From: Acidobacteriota bacterium
GTDB lineage: Bacteria; Acidobacteriota; Terriglobia; Terriglobales; Acidobacteriaceae
Reading direction: 5' to 3'
Assembly: GCA_021811745.1 (NCBI GenBank)
Contig: JAJZNH010000859.1
Span: 1-5,121, forward strand
Length of the DNA stretch: 5,121 nucleotides
The translations under genes were made by a program, and so were the position numbers. A model generated the notes under the pieces. It ran no database searches. It worked only from the letters and a program-made list of their open reading frames with translations, and was not told the origin of the DNA. Positions 1 through 5,121 of this stretch are shown here, in pieces (the first letter of the stretch is position 1; each line of letters starts with the position of its first letter).

Positions 1-2172
1 TCCATCGACCTTCTCGATTCTCTGTTGCAACTCGCGGACCGCCTGCTCGTACAGCGCGATCTGATATTTTGTCAGCCCGCAAAATGCGCGGACCTCGGTT
101 TTCTCCGGCAGATCGGCAATCACCTTGCGGTCCGTCTTCAGGCGGCGCAGAATGTAGGGCCGCACCAGCGCGCGCAACGGGCCATATGAATTTTTCTGGC
201 CCGCTTCCCTCTGCTTGACAAACCCGGCAAATGCTTTCGCGTTGCCCAGCAATCCAGGATTGAGGAAATCGAACAGCGACCACAGATCGGAGAGCCGGTT
301 TTCAATCGGCGTTCCGGTCAGAGCGATACGACCTTCCGCGCGCAGCTCCTTCGCCGCCCGCGTCTGCCGGATGCCGGAATTCTTGATGGCCTGCGCCTCA
401 TCGAGGATCGCCAGCTTCCACTCCCGCTGGCGCAGCCAATCCAGCCGGCAAAGCATGGTGTAGGTGGTGATGACCAGGTCGTGACCGGACACGGCTGCGG
501 AATCTTGCAGATCGATCCCCGGCTCCGACGGATGCGCGATATAGAAGGACAAGGATGGAGCGAAGCGCGACAACTCCGCTTTCCAGTTGGCAATCAGCGA
601 GGCCGGGACCACCAGCAGACTCGAAGTGGTCTCATCCATAGATTTGTCATCTCGCGCGAAAGATTTGTCATCCCGACCGCAGTCCGTCGCGGCGGACGAA
701 GTGGAGGGACCTGCCGGGTGCCCCATATCTACCCGCGCTTTTTGCGGGGAGATGTGGGATGTCTGCTCCGCTTTCAAATGCAGCAGCAGCGCGATCACCT
801 GAATGGTCTTTCCCAGTCCCATGTCGTCGGCCAGGCAAGCGCCCAACCCCAGGCGGGTCACAAATCGAAGCCAGTGAACGCCGGTCTGCTGATAGGGCCG
901 AAGCGTGGCTTTCAAGTCCGGCGGCGTATTCCCTTCCCGGTCCCGCGGCTGACGCAGTTCGCCGAGGATGGCGTCCAGTCCCACTCCGGCGGAGATGCCG
1001 ACCCATTCCCTGTCCGCTTCCGGCACCATGATTGCCGCGTCTCCCTGGAGATTCGCGCCGGCCAGCAGCCGCATCCCCTCAAAGAACGAGATGCCGCCGT
1101 CTTCTGTCTCGCGCTCAATCTTCTTCCAGTGGTCCAACGCTTCCGCAAGCTTCTTGCTGTCCAACTCCACCCACTTGCCCTTCAGCGAAACCAGGCCGCC
1201 GGATGAGGCCAGGATCGCCTGCAATTCCCGCTCGTTCAGCGCCTCCCCGTCCAGCGTCACGTTCACGGAGAAGTCGAGCAGCGCGTCCACGCCCAATTTT
1301 GTCTGGGTGCTCCCGCCGATCTTCACATTGACCACCGGACGCGGCGGCTTCGCCGCCTTCCACCAGTCCGGCACGCGGACCATCAGCCCGCTTGCCTCCA
1401 GGTTGGGAACGTCCTGAAGAAAGCGATACGCGTCCTGCGGCCCCCAGGCCAATGGCTGATACATCTCCCCGGATTCGGTCAGATCCTTGACCCATGGGAC
1501 CCGTTCCGCGGCCTGTTGGATGGGCTGCAGCAGCGACAAAAGCGCGGCATGATTTTTGGCGGCGCCATACTCTCGCAAGGCCCGCTCCAGCGGCAGATGC
1601 TGCGGCTTTCCATGCGCGGAAAGGCGGCTGCTATAGGTCGCCAGAAAGGCAAAAGGAAACTCCGGATCGCGCTTGTTCTCCGCCAGATGAAACGTCACCC
1701 GCCCCACCCTCCGCCACAACGGATTCCGTTTCTCTAAAAACTGCTGGACGTTTTTCCCGCAGGCCTCCACCTCTGCCTGCACCAGCCGATCCAGTTCCAG
1801 CCACCAGACTTCGAGCACCTCCGCATTCAAGTACTCCGCGCCTCGCATCGGCGGCGCAGTCAGGGCCATTGCAGTCCGTTCCTCAACCGGCGGAACAGGA
1901 ACAGACCAGGAGCGTTCCTCGCTCCCGATCTCCGGGCAATGACACAGTTGTGTCAGATACGCGCGGCCCCAATCGCGGGCAAAGGAAAACGCCGCGGGCA
2001 GATTCGTCTCCAGCTCCACCGTCGCCAGGTGCAACAATCCCTGCGCCGTGCTCTCAGCGAAGGCCCGCTCGATTCGTGTGGCGACAGCTTCGCCGGCAAC
2101 TGCGCCTTCCTCGTCGGCTGCCGTTTCCACATGCAGGCGGCCGTGGGGCGAAATGGACAGAGCGAGGGTCAT
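1..2172 (-). CDS. SNF2-family DEAD/DEAH-type helicase with DUF3670-like N-terminal region (3' end cut by window edge)
   Basis: This is the first 724 residues of a SNF2/HepA-like ATP-dependent DNA translocase; the frame is still open at base 1, so the second helicase lobe (motifs IV-VI) lies outside. Visible signatures are LRPYQQTGVHWL at residues 424-435, the Walker A loop DDMGLGKT at 449-456, motif Ia LLVVPASL from 519, DLVITTY at 565-571, the Walker B box DEAQ at 591-594 and motif III LTGTPIEN at 618-625. Residues about 265-395, including LGVDALLDF at 293-301, resemble the DUF3670 segment found before the ATPase in many bacterial SNF2 proteins; residues 1-260 I do not recognise. ATG at 2172 is the first ordinary start after an in-frame TGA; no good Shine-Dalgarno precedes it. 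Residues about 470-517 are an extra segment encoded by an inserted repeat. Such proteins remodel protein-DNA or RNA polymerase complexes; the substrate here is unknown. A defence role (SNF2 proteins occur in some anti-phage systems) is possible but unsupported. Confidence 0.93.
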   Translation of the reverse strand, partial: MTLALSISPHGRLHVETAADEEGAVAGEAVATRIERAFAESTAQGLLHLATVELETNLPAAFSFARDWGRAYLTQLCHCPEIGSEERSWSVPVPPVEERTAMALTAPPMRGAEYLNAEVLEVWWLELDRLVQAEVEACGKNVQQFLEKRNPLWRRVGRVTFHLAENKRDPEFPFAFLATYSSRLSAHGKPQHLPLERALREYGAAKNHAALLSLLQPIQQAAERVPWVKDLTESGEMYQPLAWGPQDAYRFLQDVPNLEASGLMVRVPDWWKAAKPPRPVVNVKIGGSTQTKLGVDALLDFSVNVTLDGEALNERELQAILASSGGLVSLKGKWVELDSKKLAEALDHWKKIERETEDGGISFFEGMRLLAGANLQGDAAIMVPEADREWVGISAGVGLDAILGELRQPRDREGNTPPDLKATLRPYQQTGVHWLRFVTRLGLGACLADDMGLGKTIQVIALLLHLKAEQTSHISPQKARVDMGHPAGPSTSSAATDCGRDDKSFARDDKSMDETTSSLLVVPASLIANWKAELSRFAPSLSFYIAHPSEPGIDLQDSAAVSGHDLVITTYTMLCRLDWLRQREWKLAILDEAQAIKNSGIRQTRAAKELRAEGRIALTGTPIENRLSDLWSLFDFLNPGLLGNAKAFAGFVKQREAGQKNSYGPLRALVRPYILRRLKTDRKVIADLPEKTEVRAFCGLTKYQIALYEQAVRELQQRIEKVDG
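640..681. repeat. Two tandem 21-bp units
   Basis: Units at 640-660 and 661-681 agree at 17 of 21 positions, with the first 12 bases (AGATTTGTCATC) identical. Because the period is a multiple of three, the minus-strand protein carries a matching repeat: RDDKSFA followed by RDDKSMD. The second unit runs into the larger interspersed module, which suggests that the repeat's end was duplicated or that two copies inserted side by side. Confidence 0.85.
722..758. repeat. Long hairpin inside the SNF2 reading frame
   Basis: The left arm at 722-736 (CCCATATCTACCCGC) pairs with the right arm at 744-758 (GCGGGGAGATGTGGG) around a 7-base loop (737-743). Thirteen of 15 positions are Watson-Crick; the others are a T-G and an A-G pair on the plus strand. 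In the minus-strand mRNA those two positions become A-C and C-U mismatches, so the mRNA fold is slightly weaker. No T-run follows on either strand, so it does not look like an intrinsic terminator. It is the palindromic core of the inserted repeat. Confidence 0.8.
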
Positions 2173-2233
2173 GGTTTCAGTAACGCTATCACCATCATCG
2201 CAAATCGGAAATCATGGCGCGGGAAACAATCCG

Positions 2234-2269
2234 GTTGCCCCATCCTCCGCCCATGCGGTTGTGGGACGA
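2234..2269. repeat. Possible degraded copy of the GTGCCCCAT...GTGGGA repeat
   Basis: The stretch TTGCCCCATCC...CCGC CCAT GCGG...GTGGGA has the layout of the repeat core at 719-760: a CCCCAT start, a central C-rich/G-rich stem (2247-2250 with 2255-2258) and a TGGGA end, with outer CCCA/TGGG pairing (2239-2242 with 2262-2265). The arms are shorter and interrupted by an unpaired internal loop. It lies in the spacer between the AbiEi-like stop and the helicase start. The resemblance is by eye only and could be chance in GC-rich DNA. Confidence 0.35.
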
Positions 2270-2311
2270 CGCAGCACACATGTTCCGGCGAAGCGGATGC
2301 ACGCCCCCCGT

Positions 2312-2890
2312 TCATCCCGCGGCTGTCAGGCGCAGAAGCTGCTCAAACTGTTGCCGCGATTCTGCGGGAATGTTCGTCCGTTTGAGGTCGTCGTCGCGCG
2401 TGATCCTCTCCCGCTCCATCATCTGGAGAAGCGCATGGCCGAGGACACTGCGCAGCATTGTATCGGCGGCGGCGAGATCGAGAACCGTTCGTAGCGGACT
2501 CGTGACCCTGCATCCCCGCGCGAGGACGATATCGTTGTCAGGCAGGTCGGCGAAATGCAGCGTCAGAACGCCGGGTGTCCGGCTGCTCCGGCGAAAGTGT
2601 GCGGGCACCGTCATGTGCAGCTTCGCCGGGTTCAAGTCAGAAAACTCATGGAGGGCCAGAGCGGTTTGGTGACTGTAGACTCCCTCGACCCGGCCCTCGC
2701 GGTCGCTCGACCATAACTGCCACAGCACCAGCTCCGGATGCTTCGCTGTGGGGATCAAGATCAACCGGTAGATGCCGCAGTACTCGCGCACCCAGTTTCC
2801 TGCCTGGACGTGATAGGGGTAAGTATTTCCAGAAAATCCGGCGGCCTTGGCCTGTTTCGAGGTGAAAAATCCCTGCTGCGCCGCGGCAAT
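2312..2890 (-). CDS. AbiEi-antitoxin-like DNA-binding protein; 5' end uncertain (non-canonical start or frameshift)
   Basis: The product resembles the AbiEi family: an N-terminal winged helix followed by the antitoxin core, which in type IV toxin-antitoxin systems represses its own promoter and counteracts an AbiEii nucleotidyltransferase toxin. With ATT at 2890 as residue 1, the helix-turn-helix part is QQGFFTSKQAKAAGFSGN (residues 5-22), then VREYCGIYRL, YSHQTALALHEFSD, LHMTVPAHFRR and VTSPLRTVLDLA, all typical positions for the family. The first ordinary start is GTG at 2791 (residue 34), which would give 159 residues and delete the helix-turn-helix. Upstream the frame stays family-like until a TAG at 2897-2899 and contains no ATG, GTG, TTG or CTG. 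One missing base after ATGCG (2895) would give a normal start MRIAAAQQGFF. So the gene is either ATT-initiated, frameshifted, or affected by a sequence error. No AbiEii gene follows, so it looks like an orphan regulator. Confidence 0.75.
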   Translation of the reverse strand: MAAAQQGFFTSKQAKAAGFSGNTYPYHVQAGNWVREYCGIYRLILIPTAKHPELVLWQLWSSDREGRVEGVYSHQTALALHEFSDLNPAKLHMTVPAHFRRSSRTPGVLTLHFADLPDNDIVLARGCRVTSPLRTVLDLAAADTMLRSVLGHALLQMMERERITRDDDLKRTNIPAESRQQFEQLLRLTAAG

Positions 2891-2931
2891 CGCATACTAA
2901 CGCCGAAAATGCCGCGATGCGGGACCTCATG

Positions 2932-2968
2932 CAACATAATTTATACAACTAACTTGAACACTTGTGCG
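2932..2968 (-). promoter_or_regulatory. Possible promoter for the AbiEi-like gene
   Basis: This is an unusually AT-rich patch for the window. On the minus strand it holds TATAAA (2945-2940), five of six matches to a -10 box. The region 17 bases upstream, CGCACA, matches a -35 box only weakly (three of six). Transcription would begin near 2932, about 40 bases before the first family-like codons of the AbiEi-like protein. Support is weak. Confidence 0.28.
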
Positions 2969-2981
2969 GAAAGTAGGACTC

Positions 2982-2993
2982 CAGACGCGTCTG
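2982..2993. promoter_or_regulatory. Perfect 12-bp palindrome CAGACGCGTCTG, candidate operator
   Basis: The sequence CAGACGCGTCTG is identical on both strands and lies about 40 bases upstream of the possible -10 box of the AbiEi-like gene. AbiEi proteins autorepress by binding inverted repeats at their promoters, so an operator role is conceivable. The half sites are only six bases and contiguous, unlike a typical winged-helix dimer site, so this stays speculative. Confidence 0.3.
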
Positions 2994-3029
2994 CCAGCCC
3001 CCAAAATCCTCCCTCGACGGCCAGCAGAC
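2989..3029 (-). other. Stem-loop downstream of the ferredoxin-methyltransferase gene
   Basis: In the minus-strand transcript GTCTGCTGGCC (3029-3019) can pair with GGCTGGCAGAC (2999-2989) over 11 bp, including two G-U pairs, around a 19-base loop. It lies about 60 bases past the methyltransferase stop. No U-run follows, so it is not a classical intrinsic terminator, but it might protect a 3' end or mark the operon boundary. Confidence 0.35.
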
Positions 3030-3087
3030 CCGATGCTGATGAAGTGAAAGAAATTCGGTGATCAGCGACATCTCTCGATGGAACGTA

Positions 3088-4443
3088 TTACGCGCGGACG
3101 GCGGCGATCATCAGCCCGACAGGCCCGGGCAAGCGCACCCGCCGCACATCCGAGAAGCCCGCGTCTCGCAGCCAACTCTCATATTCCGGTTCACTGTAGC
3201 TGCTGCCAGCTCGCGTGCCTACCAGCATATTCAGAGAGAACAGCGCGGCAAACCGGGGGGCGGTCTTGTCCGGCTCCAGTATAAAGTCCTGCACGACGAA
3301 CTTTCCTTTCGGCCCAAGTGCCTGGCAGGCCCGGCGGAAAAGACCACGGTTTTCTTCCGGAGAAAACATGTGACAGATCTGGGAAGCCAGAATGAGGTCG
3401 TAATTCTCGCCCAGCGGGTCGCGCAGCATGTCGCCTACCCGCGTGGCGATACGGTCCGCAAGCCCGGCCTTCCGGATGTATTCCCGCGTGAGAGAAACGA
3501 CGCCACTCCTGTCCAGAATTTCCGACCTCAGTCCAGGAATTGCCCGCGCGAACGCGATGGAATAGGCCCCGGATCCTCCACCCAGATCCAGCATGCGCCC
3601 GATGCCTTTCGTTCCAACCGCCATGACTACGGCATCGGCCCGCTCCCGAGCATTTCGGTCCATGGCGGCAATGAAATCGTCCATCCGGCTGTCTTCGTGG
3701 CTGCCAGTCTCGACTGATGTCCCGGCCCGCACGCATTCCGTCAGCGAATTCCAGCGGCGCCACAAATGCGCCGTGTGCATCAGACCAGCACGAGCATTGT
3801 CGCGCGAACCCTCGCAGAAGAAACGGGCCGTCGCGGAAGTGTTGAAGAACCTGTCCTCTTTCTTGTCGAGCAGCTTCAGGCTGACCAGCGCATGCAGCAG
3901 CATCTCGGTGGCCCGGGGATCGGCCTGAATTTTCTTTGCCACCTGCTCCGCGGAAGCGCCGCTCGCCACAGCGGTGAATACGTCTAACTCAAGCGCCGTC
4001 AGCACCGCTCGGCTCGGCATGAAGGAGCAGACCATCTCGTTGAGATCGTCCGGAAGGGTCCCGGCTTCGTCTGTGGCTTGCACCACAGCCCGATAGCGAT
4101 TGCGACTCTCTATGATTTCCGCTTTCATGACCGGCAAATCGTTCCACTCCAGGCGCGACACGACCTTGCCATCCCGAAAATGGGAGCCAACGATTTCCGG
4201 AACGTCCTCTTCTTTTACCCTGCGATACCAGATTCCATCGGGATAGACGATCATGACCAGTCCGTTCTCGCACAAGCCGAGGCAACCGCAGGCGGTCACC
4301 TGGACCGCTTGATCCAGTCCATGGGAATTGAGTTCTCGCTCCAGAGCCTGCAAAACCCGCGGAGAACCGCTGTTGGGACACGACGCAACTCCTTCGGGCT
4401 TTCCCTGTGTGCAGACGAATACGTGGTGAGGAAACGGCTCCAT
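3088..4443 (-). CDS. Fusion of thioredoxin-like [2Fe-2S] ferredoxin and SAM-dependent O-methyltransferase
   Basis: The protein has 451 residues. Residues 5-98 form a thioredoxin-fold ferredoxin of the Aquifex Fd/Shethna type: HVFVC with C11, C22 after ten residues, then C54 and C58 in GCLGLC, and the family hallmark YPDGIWY at 67-73. All four expected cluster ligands are present, with an extra C52. Residues about 130-240 look like the helical dimerisation/winged-helix domain of plant-type O-methyltransferases. Residues about 275-451 are the Rossmann catalytic domain, with the SAM loop LDLGGGSG at 285-292, GDM at 337-339 and ICHMF, where H358 aligns with the catalytic base of caffeate O-methyltransferase. 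The start is ATG 4443, not the earlier ATG 4527 or TTG 4545, because AGGAG lies nine bases upstream and family ferredoxins begin just before HVFVC. The acceptor substrate is unknown. The cluster might sense redox state, bind a partner or support a radical-free redox step; which is not shown. It lies 137 bases after the flavin oxidoreductase gene and may share its transcript. Confidence 0.9.
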   Translation of the reverse strand: MEPFPHHVFVCTQGKPEGVASCPNSGSPRVLQALERELNSHGLDQAVQVTACGCLGLCENGLVMIVYPDGIWYRRVKEEDVPEIVGSHFRDGKVVSRLEWNDLPVMKAEIIESRNRYRAVVQATDEAGTLPDDLNEMVCSFMPSRAVLTALELDVFTAVASGASAEQVAKKIQADPRATEMLLHALVSLKLLDKKEDRFFNTSATARFFCEGSRDNARAGLMHTAHLWRRWNSLTECVRAGTSVETGSHEDSRMDDFIAAMDRNARERADAVVMAVGTKGIGRMLDLGGGSGAYSIAFARAIPGLRSEILDRSGVVSLTREYIRKAGLADRIATRVGDMLRDPLGENYDLILASQICHMFSPEENRGLFRRACQALGPKGKFVVQDFILEPDKTAPRFAALFSLNMLVGTRAGSSYSEPEYESWLRDAGFSDVRRVRLPGPVGLMIAAVRA

Positions 4444-4450
4444 GTACGCT

Positions 4451-4457
4451 CTCTCCT
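4451..4457 (-). promoter_or_regulatory. Strong ribosome binding site fixing the start at 4443
   Basis: On the minus strand AGGAGAG occupies 4457-4451, and its AGGAG core ends nine bases before ATG 4443. The alternative upstream starts at 4527 and 4545 have no purine-rich site at suitable spacing. Confidence 0.8.
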
Positions 4458-4460
4458 GGG

Positions 4461-4479
4461 GCCCGGCTGGGAGCCGGAC
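4461..4479 (-). other. Compact hairpin just upstream of the ribosome binding site
   Basis: In the transcript GTCCGGCT (4479-4472) pairs with AGCCGGGC (4468-4461) around a three-base loop, eight pairs including one G-U. It ends three bases before the Shine-Dalgarno, so it could modulate ribosome access or mark an RNA-processing end between the two cistrons. No U-run follows. Confidence 0.45.
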
Positions 4480-4491
4480 TCTCAATTCCAG

Positions 4492-4512
4492 CGTAGGCTG
4501 CACGACCCTACG
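4492..4512 (-). other. Small intercistronic stem-loop
   Basis: CGTAGG (4512-4507 on the minus strand) pairs perfectly with CCTACG (4497-4492) around a nine-base loop. Together with the hairpin at 4461-4479 it gives two adjacent structures in the 137-base gap. It lacks a U-run. A six-pair stem can arise by chance. Confidence 0.3.
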
Positions 4513-4580
4513 AAGCAACTCATCCATTCGTGGCTTTTGTTTCAACCAAGCTGAAGATTTCTGCGCTCACCGGGTGCGCC

Positions 4581-5121
4581 CTAGTAAGCCCGCGCATATT
4601 GCCGGGGAACAGGCACAGGTTGGTGCAGTTGCACGGCCGCCTGCATTGGCCAGTGAGGATCGCGCAGTGCAGCACGGGCAATCAGAATCAGGTCGGCCTG
4701 GTCTTTCTCTAGAATTTGCTCCGCCTGTTCCGCCGTCGTGATCAGCCCTACAGCACCGGTCAGGATTCCCGCCTCCCGCCGCACCTGCTCGGCAAAGGGC
4801 ACCTGAAAGCCGGGCGCAGCCGGGATCGAAGCCCACGGGACCGCGCCGCCCGAGGAGCAATCGATCAGGTCCACTCCGAGCGGCTTCACCTGACTGGCCA
4901 GAGCCACGGTGTCTTCGATCCGCCATCCACCCTCGACCCAGTCGGTCGCGGAGACGCGAAGGAACAAGGGATATTTTTCCGGCCACACGCTTCGAATCGC
5001 CGCAGCCACCTCGCGCACGATCCGGGTGCGATTCTCGAAGCTGCCGCCATAGCGATCTTCCCGATGATTGCTCAGTGGCGAGAGAAACTGATGCAGCAAG
5101 TATCCATGCGCCGCGTGGATT
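4581..5121 (-). CDS. namA: NADH:flavin oxidoreductase of the Old Yellow Enzyme family, YqjM/NamA-like (5' end cut by window edge)
   Basis: These are the last 179 residues of an FMN-dependent ene-reductase, which uses NAD(P)H to reduce the C=C bond of enones and other electrophiles in the cytoplasm. The fragment opens with IHAAHGYL: the two histidines (5117 and 5108, first bases) and the tyrosine match YqjM H164, H167 and Y169, which bind the substrate carbonyl. Then come [11 protein letters not shown] and RYGGSFENR, the FMN-contact arginine in FLRVSA (YqjM R215), DLIDCSSGG, and the phosphate-binding segments GAVGLIT and [10 protein letters not shown]. The C-terminus QYARAY keeps the arginine corresponding to YqjM R336, the arginine finger reaching into the neighbouring subunit. 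By alignment about 162 N-terminal residues lie beyond the window, including the Cys26-Tyr28 region. It is the upstream partner of the ferredoxin-methyltransferase gene. The family is certain; the exact physiological substrate, and so the symbol, is less so. Confidence 0.92.
   Translation of the reverse strand, partial: IHAAHGYLLHQFLSPLSNHREDRYGGSFENRTRIVREVAAAIRSVWPEKYPLFLRVSATDWVEGGWRIEDTVALASQVKPLGVDLIDCSSGGAVPWASIPAAPGFQVPFAEQVRREAGILTGAVGLITTAEQAEQILEKDQADLILIARAALRDPHWPMQAAVQLHQPVPVPRQYARAY

Larger units (their letters stand above)
640..760. repeat. Composite interspersed palindromic repeat inserted in frame within the SNF2 gene
   Basis: The segment has two modules. One begins with two copies of AGATTTGTCATC and ends GTGGAGGGACCTGC (about 640-713). 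The other runs GTGCCCCAT...GTGGGAT (719-760) and folds into a long hairpin. Both resemble mobile repeat modules I recall as scattered between genes in acidobacterial genomes. Here they sit inside a reading frame and contribute roughly 40-48 codons without a stop or frameshift. The encoded stretch contains VDMGHPAGPST and the doubled DDKS motif, is hydrophilic, and matches nothing expected of a helicase. Its place is the loop between motif I and motif Ia, where relatives usually have only a short linker. The exact ends are uncertain because no clear target duplication is visible. Confidence 0.72.

Noticed and set aside
722..758. Intrinsic terminator
   Set aside because: The hairpin is strong but no T-run follows on either strand, and it sits inside an open reading frame with helicase motifs on both sides.
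640..760. CRISPR array
   Set aside because: There are only two adjacent 21-bp units with no spacers, and the whole segment is read through in frame by the helicase.
481..1206. Plus-strand open frame of 241 codons
   Set aside because: It lies opposite the helicase ATPase core, whose minus-strand frame has continuous motifs. The plus-strand product is low-complexity and resembles no family; long antisense frames are expected in GC-rich DNA.
1494..2183. Plus-strand open frame of 229 codons
   Set aside because: It is antisense to the helicase N-terminal region and rich in Pro, Arg and Ser as shadow frames are, with no recognisable motif.
2173..2311. AbiEii toxin gene or remnant completing a type IV toxin-antitoxin pair
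   Set aside because: The 139-base gap is too short, and no nucleotidyltransferase motif is visible in it.
2646..2948. Minus-strand 100-codon frame with ATG-type starts overlapping the AbiEi-like gene
   Set aside because: It is offset by one base from the family-like frame. Apart from a possible leading peptide (MRSRIAAFSALV) it shows no similarity, so it is more likely a shadow, or at most remains of a frameshifted N-terminus.
3191..3763. Minus-strand 190-codon frame inside the methyltransferase
   Set aside because: It is an alternative frame across the catalytic domain; the SAM loop and the catalytic histidine segment are in the main frame.
4444..4545. Longer start for the ferredoxin-methyltransferase at TTG 4545 or ATG 4527
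   Set aside because: Neither has a Shine-Dalgarno at suitable spacing. The added 28-34 residues precede the normal ferredoxin start and would place the strong AGGAG inside the gene.

Overview
The window is GC-rich by eye and carries four protein genes, all on the minus strand, so transcription runs from the right edge toward the left. In order of transcription they are: the C-terminal half of an Old Yellow Enzyme flavin oxidoreductase of the YqjM/NamA type (4581-5121, cut by the right edge); a fusion of a thioredoxin-fold [2Fe-2S] ferredoxin with a class I O-methyltransferase (3088-4443); an AbiEi-antitoxin-like DNA-binding protein with a problematic 5' end (2312 to about 2890); and the first 724 residues of a SNF2-family helicase with a DUF3670-type accessory domain (1-2172, cut by the left edge). 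No rRNA, tRNA, CRISPR array or insertion sequence is visible. Long plus-strand reading frames are shadows of these genes.

The likely host is an acidobacterium (Terriglobia-like). This is an inference. It rests mainly on a composite interspersed repeat at 640-760 whose two modules (TGTCATCCCGACC...GTGGAGGGACCTGC and GTGCCCCAT...hairpin...GTGGGAT) resemble sequences I recall being scattered through acidobacterial genomes. The GC-rich genes and oxidoreductase/methyltransferase content are compatible but not diagnostic.

Right part (3088-5121): the oxidoreductase and the ferredoxin-methyltransferase are co-directional and 137 bases apart. The gap holds two small hairpins and a strong Shine-Dalgarno that fixes the methyltransferase start at 4443. 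Both are redox or small-molecule enzymes and may be co-transcribed, but no shared substrate can be read from the sequence. Middle (2173-3087): a 197-base spacer with a 12-bp palindrome, a larger stem-loop and an AT-rich possible promoter precedes the AbiEi-like gene. Recognisable helix-turn-helix coding continues upstream of its first ordinary start codon, as far as an in-frame stop. No AbiEii toxin follows; the next gene is the helicase, after 139 bases that may contain a second, degraded repeat copy. Left part (1-2172): the helicase has intact motifs I, Ia, II and III, but an in-frame repeat insertion adds about 48 residues between motifs I and Ia.

The observations most worth a second look are the repeat domesticated inside the helicase reading frame, the ferredoxin-methyltransferase fusion next to an Old Yellow Enzyme, and the AbiEi-like gene lacking a normal start.
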